In this document: positions 12,009-24,931 of the stretch, piece after piece | How the letters are laid out: each line of letters starts with the position of its first letter | Numbering within the stretch: position 1 is the stretch's first letter | From: Papilionanthe hookeriana x Papilionanthe teres | Taxonomy: Eukaryota; Streptophyta; Magnoliopsida; Asparagales; Orchidaceae | Assembly (NCBI GenBank): GCA_022702705.1 | Contig: CM040426.1 | Span: 79,073,877 to 79,137,876, forward strand | Length of the DNA: 64,000 bases | Direction of reading: 5' to 3' | Notes under the pieces: model-generated | Told to the model about the DNA's origin: nothing | The model's database searches: none | The model's input: the letters and a program-made list of their open reading frames with translations, nothing else | Program-made: the position numbers and the translations under genes

Positions 12009-12016
12009 GCCTTTTT

Positions 12017-13530
12017 TAGTCGCAAAAATAAACACTGCCTATGGAAAAGGAATTCTATGTAATGGTAAGGGCTCTTCAGTATTGGAGCCATTATTTACTA
12101 GCTAAAGAGTTTTTTTTCTTTTCACATATCATGAAGCTTTAAAATATATACACAACCAGAACGAACTGAAGGGAAAGCACATCACTTGGGCTGAATACTT
12201 GAATTCCTTCAATTCTGTATTGAAGCATAAAATGGATAGCTCATATCCGGTTGCAAATGCTTTAAGCCACCAACTGCTATTATTATCAACCTTTCAAAAT
12301 CAAGTCGTCTGCTTTGAGGTTATGAAGGAATGGTACACGAAAGATGCTGATTTTCAGAGCATTTGGGAAAAATGTCAATCTACAGCTCATAATTTAAGTC
12401 ATCTGAAAGACATTTTTTTTTAAATATAATTGCTTATGCATTCCTCAATGTTCTATTAGAGAAGCTATCTTGCCCGAATGTCACAACTAAGGCTTTGCAG
12501 GAGACCGGTTAAGATAAGACACTAGTGATTCTCCAAGACAAATTCTATTGATCCGGTGTTAGTAGAGATGTGGACCGCTAAACAAAAGGTGTAGGGCATA
12601 TCAGATTGTCGAAACTAGAGCACAAAAAACAAGTTCAACCTGTGCTTGAGAAACCATAGATAGATGTGAGCCTAGATTTTGTTGTTGGGTTGTCACACAC
12701 ACAAGGAAACAATCATTCGATCCTAGTTGCAGTAAACAGGTTCTCTATAGTGACCCATTTTATACCTTGCAGGAAAACTCAGGATGACACCCACATTGCT
12801 GATTTGTATTTCCAAGAGGTGGTCCGACTCCATGGTATTCCAAACACCACTACATCGGACCGATATGTGAAGTTTTTAAGCCATTTTTGGCGCATCTTGT
12901 GGGGGCACATTAGAAACCAATTTACAATTGAGCTCTACCGCCCACCCCCAAACCAGTGGGCAGACGAAAACAATCAATAAAAGTTTGGGAAATCAATTGT
13001 GGTGCTTTGTCGGAAAAAATATCCAACCATGCAATCAGCTACTTGCCCAAGTGAAATTTTCTTATAATCATTCTCAAAGCCAGACCACCAAACACAATCC
13101 ATTTGAGGTAGTTTATGGCATTTCTCCGCTTTAGCTTGTTCCACCCTTAGCTTTCACTAAATTTAGTCCAGATCTTGAAATATGTATAGTGAAGATTCCA
13201 AACTTACATAAACTGGTTAGGGAAAACATTATCAAATAAAAAGCTAAGTACCAAGCCCAACCTAATAAATCCCGGAAATTTAATTCTTTCGAAGAAGGGG
13301 ATTTAGTATGGATTTGTCTCCGTTGTGAACGTTTTCCACCCGGAGCCTTTGGGAAACTAAACCTAAATCCGGTGGGTCATTTCGAGTTGTCAAATTCATC
13401 AATAACAATGCCTATCAAATTAATTTTTTGGCATATTACAATGTGTCAGCTGCCTTCAATATAGCAAATTTGTCTCCATATTATGAATCCGGAGAACAAG
13501 AAGAAACCTCTCCAAGCATAGGTGAATGGC
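12017..13530 (+). pseudogene. Host gypsy: RNase H rest, integrase and tail
   Basis: From 12022 the host frame resumes in QK, a stop, then TLPMEKEFYVMVRALQYW, the RNase H segment with KEFYAMVRAL. ITWAEYLNSF and VANALSHQLLLL (catalytic D changed to N in ADALSR) end the domain. Integrase follows: VSLDFVVGLSHTQGNNHS in one frame (12666-12980), with HFIPCRKTQDDTHIADLYF and TTSDRYVKFLSHFW (SDRD changed to SDRY). A frameshift near 12930 leads to HPQTSGQTKTINKSLGNQ, where the catalytic Glu of GQTE is Lys. The tail matches the post-integrase region: EEGDLVWICLRCERFP, then in another frame YNVSAAFNIANLSPY. Loss of catalytic residues makes it inactive. Confidence 0.85.
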
Positions 13531-16500
13531 GCTGGATTTGAGAGGACAAATATGAAAATAATTGTTCATATAGTGTCATATTTATAATTGCATTTCTTTG
13601 GTTTTGAATTTGTTGTCTTTTTTTTTTTTTTTGGATTGTCCACCCATGGAAGAACATAAATAAACTGCTTGGTATTGAAACCAAAAAAAAAATGATAATC
13701 AAGTTTCCTTTGCCAAAGAAGGTTTGTTCCTTTGTTCCCAGTTTCTATGTTAATTATCGTTTGTCCATAATCTTGTATCTTAGAAGCTATGAGGGTTGTT
13801 CCAGGTGGTGTGTAGGCCCTCCTTCGTCAGGTGTACCCTTTGGAAACATCAACCTACTTTGTTTTGTTTGTTTTGTATCATTCCTTAATCTACTTTATTC
13901 CATATTTTAGTTGTTATTCTACATATGTTATGGATTTGATCAAGAAATTCATATAATCTGAATTGCTAATAGCAATGTAATTTTTAATTATATGTTCTTA
14001 CTGATATTGAACTTCAATGTTAAATTTCTATTTAGGTAGCCACTAAATTATCGTTTGACACGAACTTTGGGTTTCAGGTTTCCGTTAAAAGAGGTGACTG
14101 ATTGTTTAAATTGATGGCATGTGACCTATGAATATGATTCCATGTATGTGATTTTTGTGCACTAATTATGTAGACCCATTAGAAAATATGGGAGACTTAA
14201 GCAGACCCGTATCAAATTTGATATCAAAACTTAAGATTATGTCAATATGTCATCTACAATAATAGGATTTTGACTACTTCACAAGATAAATAGGTCAAAT
14301 TACTCAACCAACAAAATCAAATATGTGAAGATATAAATAGATCAAGGAATGTATGAATGCTCTGAAAACAAACCAATTTCACCCGCAAACCAAAAGTTGA
14401 ATTTAATCAAATTAATGAACTATTCCCATGAGTTATTAACACATACCTAGAAGAAAAAATTCACAGGAAGAGGAATAATCAATATAAAGCTGATGTGCCA
14501 TATGATAATAATGTATATGTAATTCATAAAAAAAAAATTTGCTATGTAGATAATGACAATACTAAAGTCTAAGGCGCCAATATTTGATGACAAAATAGGT
14601 GTAATATGAACCTTTACTCAAACGAAAACTAATCATTCTGCAAAATGAAAAATAAATAACAATGAGCATTACATTTCATAAAAGGATGTTATCCCGGACC
14701 ATGTGCTAGGGCTTCCATTAATTTTAGGAAAGCCTTACAAAATTTACTGTGTAGGATTGTTTTTCTAATATGGGTCATTATATTCCATCTAATAAATTGT
14801 ATATACATCTCATACCAAAATATATTCAATGAAGTGGCCAAATTATACAGATTATCTAAAACTATTGTCTAACAAATATGTAAAATTTATAATATACTTA
14901 TCGAAATCTCGATAGAAAATTTTGGAAAATTCTTTAAAATTTTAACTGTTTATCCCCCACAAATTGATAGAAAAAGGTGAATGAATGGATATTACGTGAT
15001 TCTTGTTGATTCCTAATAAAAAGCATGCACCTTATTGTAATTTAATATAACATGAGGTTGAATTTGCATACAATTCATCCATTAACAAGCATGAACAAAC
15101 TAAAAAATATATACATCTTTTAGAGCTTCTTATTGAATCTAAATCTAATGAAATTGCACAATCATTCACATAACAAATGCATAACTTGTACAAAGATATT
15201 CACAAAATAGTAAATGTTAACTAAGGAAATTATGTCTCTGGTGATGTGAACATGAAATATGCAGAATTAAACGGAGTACTGGTGGATCAAAATCCTACAA
15301 TTTTTCTTACACAAGCCCTCAAAAAATTAAATTCTAGAAAGGCAGGTCATAAAAAATCATACATCATGTTGAGATGAATATTTAAAATTTTAAAATTGTA
15401 AAAAGGACAATATTAGAAAAATCTTCAATATATCCAATTTGACCATATTTCATAAACTAGCAACAAAAGCCTTGGATTTTTTTCATTGAGAATTCACATT
15501 CAACGCTTCACCAGATATGTGTGCACATCTTGTTAAAAAGGAATATTAAATGACAATATTATGTCCACTACTGACGGTGGATATTAGAGATATCTTGTGC
15601 ATTGAAGTGATAAACCTACAAATAGTGATTTATGAATTTCACTACAAGAAACATAAAAGTTATGCCAAAGTGAGTAATGACTATCAAATGCCTACTTTGT
15701 CAAAACCAAAATTTTCAGAACAAGACAAATTTAATGTCGATATCAAGTTTATACAAATATAAAGAGCATGTGTGTTTACAATAAAGCATTGATACTTTTA
15801 AGCATTAACTTTATTTTACAAATTTTATTCCCTTTTTATATTTCTATCCGTGTTCATTAAAAGCATACCTATTACAATTCCCTGTAATGAACAGCTTGTC
15901 ATTTTCTCTAGTTTGGTTTAGTGTGTCCAATCAATTGTGTTGGTTTTCACCTAGTCTGATTTGTTCATTAGTGGTTGATTTTTAGTTTAATTGTTTACTA
16001 ATTGATTAACAATGGCTATTTTACTATTTGGTAATAGAAAAACAAAGGATTCCTTTAGTTCACACTTTGTGCAGTTTGGGGTCCTTCAACTTAGTAATTG
16101 CAACCCTCTTGCAGATGTATTTGTACATGATTGTCGATTCGTAGCCAGAGTGGCACAAGTTCCTTCGAGATAGGTAGGTTCCTGTAGCAAGTGTGAATTC
16201 CAGAGTCTTGTGTAATGAGATCAATAATGTAATTGGCTACAATCCTTTTATGCCTTATTTGGGCCCATGGATAGGACAATGATGTTGATATTGGAGATTC
16301 TATGAGGATAAATATGCAGTACATTAGGAATGTAAATAATGACTTCTTAATAACAAGTTCTTGAAGTTTTTATTTCATCCTTGAGCTTTATACCAAAATG
16401 AGGTATTAATTAACACTTCAGTGATTTCTTCCTTGAATCCTTCCATCATATTTAAGTTATAAGTTAGCATGCATAATTGAATTCGATCACAAATCATAAA

Positions 16501-16876
16501 ATTTGGAATTATGATTGTAATGTGATTTGTGAAATATGTTTGGTTTTCTCGATCTTGAATCTCTACGCTAAATTTCTATTTGTGTGGTACACATTTTATG
16601 TTTTTTAGATTTTCATAAAAAAGAAGAAAACATAAATTGATAGTTTGAGAATTGCAAATTTGATCATTTGTGCATGTTATTGTGCATGATTTCAATGCAA
16701 TGCAACATATTCACAATAAAAAATTCTAGACTCAATGATATCAGGCATCAACATTGTCACAGTAGAAACTTATAGACTCTATGACATCATGAATCACACA
16801 TAACTAGGAGACAATATTTCCATTTAGAATGAAGAATGAAAAATGAATGTTTAAGAACTCACAATATGTTACATAC
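13531..16876. other. AT-rich non-coding stretch
   Basis: Short poly-T and poly-A runs occur (about 13619 and 13682), and no coding homology. I looked here for the ATG1 exons that should follow exon 3 (the DFG segment and downstream) and saw none. Confidence 0.5.
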
Positions 16877-18387
16877 CTGAGGTTTCAAATCCCGATGAAT
16901 AAGATTTTTTCCATAGAGAACATACAAGCCGTTAGCTGCTCAAATAGTTAGAAAAAATGTAAAGATAAACATACAGAAGTAGAAACAGAAATGTACAACA
17001 ACGCTAGAACGGAACTTGTAGAATGGAAAAATTATCATGTACAATTAGTGAGCTTATCAAACCTAGTTGTTGCATAAAGTGCTTTGCTGTTGCTTCTGGA
17101 ACCTTTCCTTGTTTATGTAGATACATTGCTAGGTCACCACCTTTACAGTATTCCAATATAAGAAAAACCCTATCAGAAGCCTGAAATAAGAACAAAATGC
17201 ACAAAATCATGTACAGAATTTGAGAACACAAGATAGCATTAAAAATTGAACTAATTTACGTTGAAGAACTTCCTTTCACTTAGATGTCTACATGTAGTGT
17301 GATATTGTTCGGTATAAAGTAAGGCGTTGAAATTAAACTAAAACCTACATAATAAATGCAGCAAAATCTTTTGTATTTATTTTGCCTAGTTTTGAGGAGA
17401 GAATAACCTAAAAATTTGTTTCATGTAAAAGGAACACACCCGCACACCAAAAAAGTATTTTCTATGTCTTTACTTTGCAGGTACTTCGAAGCCAACAAAC
17501 ACAATATAAGCACCCTATTGGTGAATCAGCAATAGGACATTTTTCTCCTTAAATTTCAGAACATGATTTTTTGCATGTACCACATTTTCTAGCTTCCTTC
17601 ACTTAAAAAAAATCTAAACCATCTAAAAGAGGACTCAATCACTATCACAATCCACTAACTAATCAAATTTTAAACTGAACATCAATGCTTACAAGCTTTG
17701 GCATTAACCCTATCACCAGCACCATTTCTACCAAAACCACCTCTTAGCAAAGTTGATTAGAATCGAGTTATCCGTACAATTGTTTTCTATGTTCTTCGGT
17801 CTAAATTCAGGGCACCAAACGTTATACGGATATTAGCAATAATTTTTGGTCTTCTATGCAAAATGATGTTCCACGTTTCCATATTAAATGGATGATGGAG
17901 AAAACCACTAAGCTGGAAAATTCTAACGGCTATCACAATAAAGGCCATGCGGCATTTCACTGAACTTCACAAATTACTCAAGCACGGATTTCTCAATCAT
18001 ATTCCCACTTCACACAGGTGGTTAAAAGCTGCGTTCCAAACTGACTTGAACGCAAATTCTCACCAATTATATTTTAATAAGCACGAAAACCAGGATAGCA
18101 CTATTCAAAGAGATGCACTTAGGACGATATCATACCAAAATGATTTCGTGCAATGCAATGATGTTGGGGTGTTTAATGTCCTGAAGGATTTTGATCTCGG
18201 AAAGGAGGCTTCCTTGCACCTTCTTATCGAGCTTATCCATGATAATCTCTTTCACCGCCACCACCAAACCGTTCACACGGTGCCGCGCTAGCCATACAAC
18301 TGCGAAAGATCCCGAACCAATCTGCCGGCCGATCATGTAGTCCCCCACCACCCTACCTCCGCGGAAACCACCGACACCACTGGCCAT
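16877..18387 (-). pseudogene. ATG1: ATG1-like kinase, first three coding exons only
   Basis: ATG1 is the Ser/Thr kinase that starts autophagosome formation. Exon 1 (18136-18387) starts MASGVGGF and has the glycine loop IGSGSFAVVW, the VAVKE lysine and KHPNIIALHE. Exon 2 (17063-17180) has VFLILEYCKGGDLAMYLHK and PEATAKHFMQQL. Exon 3 (16877-16938) ends LIHRDLKPQ, the catalytic loop. Donors are GTATGA, GTTTGA and GTATGT; acceptors are CAG and GAG. The frame stays open for 144 codons. The next expected segment (NLLLS.., DFG) is not seen between 13.5 and 16.8 kb. It is either lost or lies beyond the retrotransposon pile past the window start. Oddities: exon 1 ends in Leu where copy B has Lys, and exon 3 has one extra residue (AANGL against AAGL), suggesting relaxed constraint. 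The ATG chosen aligns with copy B; an upstream in-frame ATG at 18447 is less likely. Confidence 0.82.
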
Positions 18388-18838
18388 CACCGGAAACGTA
18401 GAATACCTCAGCAGAAGACAAAAGAGTAGATGAGCTACAACCACCAATATTCTCTACCGGCAGATATGAGTCACCGGAGCAAAAGAGATCGGGAAATTGC
18501 TAGCGGGCTAAGATTTGCACGCCCCACGGGAGATGGAAGCTGGAATCGCTTAGAATTTGTACCCAAATGCTTTCCTTTTTGAGGCATTTACATACAGACC
18601 ATCAAAACTTGCTATTTATAAATCAATGACCCCTAACAATAGTTTGATCGGGGCACACGTAAATACATTGATTCGGGAGTTCAAAAAAACCATAGTTTAT
18701 AAATGTCGATATTTTCTGATGATCTGTATGTGATTATCCTCTATTTAGCCTTGTCGGGTGAAGAAGTGGGACCCGTGAATTTCTGGATGCATATTGAGTA
18801 ATGGTCATTGTTAGGAAGTGATCGGCGTTGTATATGCA
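17303..18838. repeat. Duplicated ATG1 5' block, copy A
   Basis: Intron 1, exon 1, 5' leader and upstream flank are homologous to 24373-26350. Copy A has about 190 bp of intron (near 17485-17675) missing from copy B. It lacks the hAT-like insert found in copy B's upstream flank. Confidence 0.88.
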
Positions 18839-19177
18839 TAGGGGCTGTAATTTAGCCAAGTCAGCTCCTGATCCACCGGCTCGAGCACAACTAGTTCATG
18901 AGCTCATGAGCTTAGTTTATCGAGCCACTAGTTCGAGCTAGTTTTGACTCTGGTTGTTGCCTTGCGAACCAGCTCGATCAATTACTGCTAGTCATTTCGA
19001 TGTATTCCATACACTAATCCTTCTCCGGCGAGATCATGTAAAAATTAATTTTTTAATTCGAGCTTTTGAGCCAGCTACTCTCACTATGAGCAGAGCTGAG
19101 CTCGAGCTCTCAATTTGGCAGTAGAGCTGAGCTCGATAAGGGCATGGCTCTAGCTCGACTTGACTTATTTACCTTTA
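18839..19177. mobile_element. Small hAT-like non-autonomous element (candidate)
   Basis: The element begins TAGGGGCTGTAATTTAG and ends near CTTATTTACCTTTA, whose reverse complement starts TAAAGGTAAATAAG. The interior is dense in GAGCTCGAGCT-type words. Homology between copies A and B of the ATG1 block stops at its left edge. I could not find a clear 8-bp target duplication, so the class is tentative. Confidence 0.45.
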
Positions 19178-19899
19178 GACTGTGTGTACATATAGAGTAA
19201 TAGAAATATAAATTAGAGAAATATGTAAATTTTATAATTTGTATAGAAATGGCAGAAAATTCATTCTAGGGCAAAGTGATTATATGCTCGTATGTGTGAC
19301 ATCTTAATTAAAACTAAATTGAAGAATCTCAACAATCAAATTGAAGTGTTCAACCGCCAATAAGATAAGTTTTATATTTCCTAATAAGTTACACAAGTTT
19401 TTAATCTTAACAGGTCTAATGAGTTTTCATCTTACTGAATAGTTTATATTATGTGTTTATGTTGTGATTTTTCACTGTGAAGAACTTTCCATTTATCATA
19501 TGTGAAAATTAATAATATTATTCTTCCGACCTATTTGAATATAGTGCTTTTATTATTCATACATTATCAATAAATTCATCATTCAACACGGATCTCGAGA
19601 CAATCTTTTGAGCAAATAATATTCAAACTTCGATTAAAACTCATTCAGAGCTTTGATTTCAGCAATACTTACAGTGAAACTGACCGACTTGACGAGACGA
19701 ACCCAATGATACTAAAATTGGTCAAATCCAAGTCAAATAAGCTCATATCAAGCCATTAGACAATTTTTGCAAGCTTTCTGAGCATATTTGGAAGGTCAAA
19801 TAGATGTTGAATCTGGTGATATTATGGTCAAATCGAGCGTCTCAGCGAGATAAATCCAATGTGCCCAAGATCACTCGATTTTGATATAATTAAGGCACT

Positions 19900-21700
19900 C
19901 AAATGTCCATTAAATATCGTCTGATCAAGAATCTCTCTGGGTCATCCGATCAAAATTATTCATATTGTTTCATTAATTGCAACCGGGGTTCTATAAATAG
20001 AGCTCACCCCACATGAGAGGAAGAGAGAGACTTAAAGCTTGGAAGAGAACTTGAAGTATGGAGAAGAGCTTGAAGTTTGGAGAAGGAGCTGAAGTCCAGC
20101 ATCATCACATTGATAACTACCACCCAGTTGTCGATCGTCGCTGACCACTAGTTACCGACTGTCTGCAACCATCACTTGTTGGATGTCGTGGATCAGCATC
20201 AGTCGACCCGTACTCCTTACGACAAGTTCATACTCAGGATTTATTGCTTGGAAGATTGTGTAACGCATACGGGAGAATGGATCGTACTTGTAATTTTCAA
20301 TTTATAGTGGATTTCTTCAGCTGGGTCAGACCCCATGATTTTTTCCTTTACGTATTTTCCACGTAAGAACTTCTAATGTCTTCACTAGTTGTTTTCTTTA
20401 ATCCGAGTGCGTGTTGAATACTCGAGCAACGCTAAAACGATAATTCATTACTCTACCATCGTGAATCTTCTAGCAAATAAACAAGCATTCCCATCACTAA
20501 AGCACTTGTGAGACTTATTGCATATCCACTAAATGCAACACTCACAACATTGGAGCATCCCGCTCCAACAGTCATCATTCCAGAAGGGTGTCAAGTCTCT
20601 GCATCCTCCACTTTGAAAGGCATCACCCCAGTGGCGAAGGTGTGTCTGATCCTTCTATGGATGATCGAGTACGCAGGATGGAGGCAACTTAATTGAAGAT
20701 TCTACAAATTCTACACGGGGAACGATAATCGCACCCATTGGAGCTTAGATGCCACCAATTCAGCTGCGGACAGAAAACACGGAGCACAAAAATACTGATA
20801 CCGGGCCCCTTCCCCGCGAGGGAATCTTTCCCCTGTCAGTTCGAGATGCTAACCTCCTGGATAATGTAAGTTCTACTCATCCATTTCATGTAGCTCGCCT
20901 AGCATCGCCTCGCCTTACTGTTAACGATGTCATTCGTGACAAGCTATGATGTCTAGTTTGGGAAGAGTTCCCTTTGAAGAATGCTTCCTCGCTTGCCACA
21001 ATTTCCAAGAATCATCTCATTTAGCAGAGATGGCTCTCTAACCCCCATAAGCATATTATCCACTGCCAAACCATCACGTACATTCAGTGTGTGTGTGTAA
21101 TGTGCCACTCTCAAGGGTCAAGCTCACATCTGGTTCTACTCTCTTTCAGGAGGGCCCTTGCCGAACTATTTACGTAGCAATTCATAACAAAATAGAAGGA
21201 TCATCAAAGATTTATCACATTTGTCAGGAATTCGCCAGAATTATGGGGAATTGCTCAAGGAACACTTTTGTAGGTTCTCTACTGAAGCTCGCCAAATCCC
21301 AAGAGCGGATCCCGAACTAATTAGAGGGGTATTTCTGAAAGCACTCCGCCCGGAACCTTTCTACTCATCGTTGATTGAGAGACTGTTTTCTCTTACACCG
21401 ATCTTATCCATCTTATAGAATGTCAAATCTTTATGAACTTTCTACTGAAGGCCCCAGCCTGGACCTCCATGAAATTGATTCTACGAGCCATTATAAGCGT
21501 ATGAGTGTTGAAAATAAAAAGAAAATGGGAGTTATTATCCTTAAAAGCCAGATATCACAGTTGGCGGCTTCATGCAGCAATCACCCCAGCACATCTCAAG
21601 CAACTTATGTCCAGTGGGTTCTGCAAATTCTAAAAGCAACTCCAGTAATTTCTGAGGACTTTTCGTTGTATTTGTTTTCTATGAATTAGTTTGAAAATTC
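19900..21700 (+). mobile_element. Ty3/gypsy 5' fragment with LTR promoter and gag
   Basis: A TATA box, TATAAATAG, at 19992-20000 lies in an LTR-like segment followed by a purine-rich leader. From about 20749 broken frames show gag: MPPIQLRTEN at the start, then LKGQAHIWFYSLSGGPLPNY (about 21100-21160), the capsid segment normally LKGxAxxWFxSLPxxSI. Another frame holds FCRFSTEARQIP and GVFLKALRPEPF (about 21260-21370), equivalent to the RFNxExxQIPxLDP..AFxxGLR motif. No protease, RT or integrase follows. LTR ends were not resolved. Confidence 0.65.
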
Positions 21701-21984
21701 AAACTTGAGAGTGACGTACCTACGATATTTTTATGAAAGGGGGAACATTTGAGAGACATTTTTTTATCGTATGGGACATTTATATTTGTTTATTATTTTT
21801 CATTTTTCTTTGGATATTTAAACTGCTTGGGACATATCATTTTACTTGATAATTTTTCATTCATCTTTATGTTTTATATTTACTTTTATAACGCTATTTG
21901 CTTATGTTGATTTTTTTGTAAACTTATATAATTATAGTTAATTCATTTATGCTTGTATGTTAACCACTTCGATACTAAAATATT

Positions 21985-22720
21985 TGGATGCAACAGAGAA
22001 AGGATGTAGAAGGAGTGTTACAGCTGTCGTATGCTTGATGTACAAATATTATAACTCATACATAGAGCGCTCACCTTGCATGACATTCTAATATGCTAGC
22101 AACAAATGGGTTGGGAAGTTTCTTGTGGGCCACCTAATTAGATTTAGCAATATGTTCTGCATGACACATGAGGTATTCACTAATCCTTTGGAGGAACTAC
22201 ACAAAAATTATGGACTTCATGACTTATCTAGGAAGACTTCACGAGAGGTGTTGGCGGTAACTCTCTACATATTATCGTGAAATGAATCAATGCGATGAGC
22301 AATGAAGCGATTTCAACTCTCCTCCTAAATAATTTATAGATACTTCTCAGTAGAGTTGAATGCACTTGTAAGTATTTCTTCCCAAGTCATAAAATTAACA
22401 AATCCTAACCCACAGAGATTTCACACAATTTATGGTATATGTTATACTTTAAGGTAATTTCTCTTATTTATTACATTAAATTTTCACATAAATATCGCAA
22501 TCATGTAACCCTTCGTTATCTTTCTAGAATTGTATTAAAGCAATCAATGGAAAACACATTGATACATGTGTTCCAAATAAAGAGAAGATCGCATTCATCA
22601 GCCGTTGTGGGTCCCCGATGCAGAATGTCGTGGCGGTATGCGACTACGACATGCGTTTCACTTTTGTTATGGTCAGTTGGGAGGTAGTGTACATAACAGT
22701 CGAATTAAGGAATAACAAGT
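21985..22720 (+). pseudogene. PIF/Harbinger transposase remnant
   Basis: The N-terminal part reads CLMYKYYNSYIERSPCMT and KWVGKFLVGHLIRFSNMF, then LHKNYGLHDLSRKTSREVL. This matches the HARBI1-like transposase start (GxxWVxELLNGHxxRCYxxFRM..L..YGLxxSR). A probable intron at 22453-22526 (GTAATTT..TTTCTAG) leads to NCIKAINGKHIDTCVPNKE and MQNVVAVCDYDMRFTFVMV, equivalent to DCIGAIDGTHIxxxVP and QNVMAVCDFDMxFTFVxxGWEG. The first catalytic Asp (IDGTH) is Asn here, and stops interrupt the N-terminal half. The remaining catalytic region is not recognisable, and no terminal inverted repeats were located. Confidence 0.75.
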
Positions 22721-24372
22721 ATAATTTTCCACTTCCATTCACAGGTACACTTGAGACTAAGCTACTCTCCTAATTCATTTTTCCCTCAATACTAATAATG
22801 CAATTCACATAAAGTAAATACAATTTGGTTGGTGTTGAAAATATGTTGCAATGAGGGTAGCTCAAGCCCTATCCTGATACGAGATACCACATTCCTGAGT
22901 TTGAGCAAATCTGCAATATCACACAGGGCAGAAAAGAAATATTCAATAAATTATATTTCTCCTTGCACGGTATCATTATGAGGACTTTTGTTATTTATAC
23001 GAAGAAATTGGTAATACTTAGCGATATGTCATCTTATCCATTGTTGAAACAGGTGCAGATTTTGATTGCCACGATGACTCTACACAATTACAGTTGCTGA
23101 CAACCTTTCTTCAACGACATCAACTTCCATAAGTGGACAAAGATCGTATGCATGTATCTATAGATGCATATAAGTATCGACTTAGACAGTCTATGTCACA
23201 GGCTAAAAATGACGCTCCCGAGACCTATAATAAATATGGGGAAGTTGCAAGCGAGATGATAGAGTCGAGAGAACAAATTATAGATGTGACAGTAGGAGAG
23301 CGATTTGAGTATTCATTATATTGTATTCTATTTTTTATAGTTCATGTTTATTTCCGTTCATTGTGTATTTGATATTGATTGTTTGGATTTTTTATGCTAT
23401 TTGTAATTGTTTTTATTCCTTTGTATTTCTTTTGTTTTTCTTTTGATGGGTCTTGTGGGTTCTTCTGATGGCCTCTTTGTCGTTGTTGGTTGGTGTCATA
23501 TGTGAAATCCTAATGAAAGCAACCAAGTTTATCTCTTCTTTTCAGTGTTACGTTTTGTGAGATTCTTCTGGATGACATTTTTTTGGTGATATGCATATGT
23601 GACACACACGAGCTTTGTAGTACGTGGGTTAAAAACAACCAAGAACATTTTTTTATAAGCTCTGTTGTCTTCTTGTAATGACAAAACTGTTAGTTGATAT
23701 AATGAGTTCTCTGAGACCCCACACGTGCATGAAACTGTAATTTATTACTTATTTTATCAATTTCTACCTATGTTATGTCTAATAAGACGTTTTTTAAAAT
23801 ATTCAGGAAAAATGAGCTTGAGTATATCTGCTTGCTTGCAAGGATCGCAGTACTGCTGTGAACTTCAGAATTCTTTGCTAACTTCACGTCAGTCACATAA
23901 TTACGGGAGACAGTTTTACAAGCGCCCCGTGGAGAATCACGAAAAACTATGACTTTTCGGTAGACATATAGACTAGAAGGTATACAGTTGAGATTGATCG
24001 GATATAGAGAGTATTCTTGGAGGACGGCTTAGCTTGTGATATACGCAGTTTGCATTTTAAAAATAATATTATTGTATTATTAAATGTTATTTTAATAATT
24101 TTTTTTCTAATTTTAGTAATCATGATACTCACTAATAAGTGGGGTATATATCTTATTTTTTGTGTTGTTCTGCACTAGATTTTTGCATCTAAAGTATAAA
24201 CTATATTAATATGGCAATTTTGTCGCAAACATTACTATATACGGGTGGAATTGTCATTTGTCCAGAAACAATGACAACACAATTGTTTTCAAACTGCAAA
24301 AAACAAATAGACATCCAGCTTCTACACAACAACTTACAATTAAGCTGCAACTACCCCAAACGAACCATAAAT
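22721..24372. other. No recognised gene
   Basis: A frame at 23133-23372 (DKDRMHVSIDAYKYRLRQSM) is unassigned. It could be a further piece of the Harbinger element or chance. The rest is T-rich and non-coding. Confidence 0.4.
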
Positions 24373-24931
24373 GTTATTGTTCGGTATAAAGTAATGTGTT
24401 GAAATTAAACTAAATCCCACTTAATAAATATAGCAATATCTTTTGTACTTATTTTGCAAAGTTTTGAGGAGAGAATAACCTAAAATTTTATTTCATGTAA
24501 AAGGAACATACTCGCACACCAAAAAAGTATCTTCTATTTCTTTACTGAACATCAATGCTTACAAGCTTTGGCATTAACCCTATCACCAGCAACATTTCTA
24601 CCAAACGCACCTCTTAGTAAAGTTGATTAAAATTGAGTTATTCGTACAATTGTTTTCTATTCGGTCTAAATTCAAGGCACAAAAAGTTACACGGATACTA
24701 GCAATAATTTTAGGTCTTACATACAAAATGATTTCCCACGTTTCCATATTAAATGGATGATGGAGAAAACCACCAAGCAGGAAAATTCCAACGGCTATCC
24801 CAACAAAGGTCACGCGGCATTTCACTGAACTTCACGGATTTCTCAATCAAATTCTCATGAATTATCTTCTGATAAAAACCAAAAACCAGGGTAGCACTAT
24901 TCAAAGAGATGCACTAAGGACGATAGCATAC

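Larger units (their letters stand above)
8278..12016 (-). mobile_element. Nested minus-strand Ty3/gypsy lacking pol
   Basis: Two direct repeats of about 765 bp (8278-9042 and 11240-12008) flank minus-strand gag and a protease scrap. Next to the right repeat is a degenerate primer site, and next to the left one a polypurine tract, both placed as expected for a minus-strand element. It splits the host RNase H between NES (8277) and QK (12022). AGTC flanks both sides (GAGTC at 8273, TAGTC at 12017), consistent with a mutated 5-bp target duplication. The exact right end is uncertain by about 8 bp. RT, RNase H and integrase are missing. Confidence 0.82.
4957..13530 (+). mobile_element. Old Ty3/gypsy element split by two nested insertions
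   Basis: Pieces of one gypsy polyprotein appear in order on the plus strand: protease end and pre-RT linker (4957-5241), linker plus RNase H start (8130-8277), then the rest of RNase H and integrase (12017-13530). The gaps are filled by a copia element and a minus-strand gypsy. The amino-acid frame resumes across both insertions, so the host was there first. Most of reverse transcriptase has been deleted between the linker and the RNase H start, near 8170-8185. Gag and the host LTRs were not found. Numerous stops and frameshifts show it is inactive. Confidence 0.8.
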
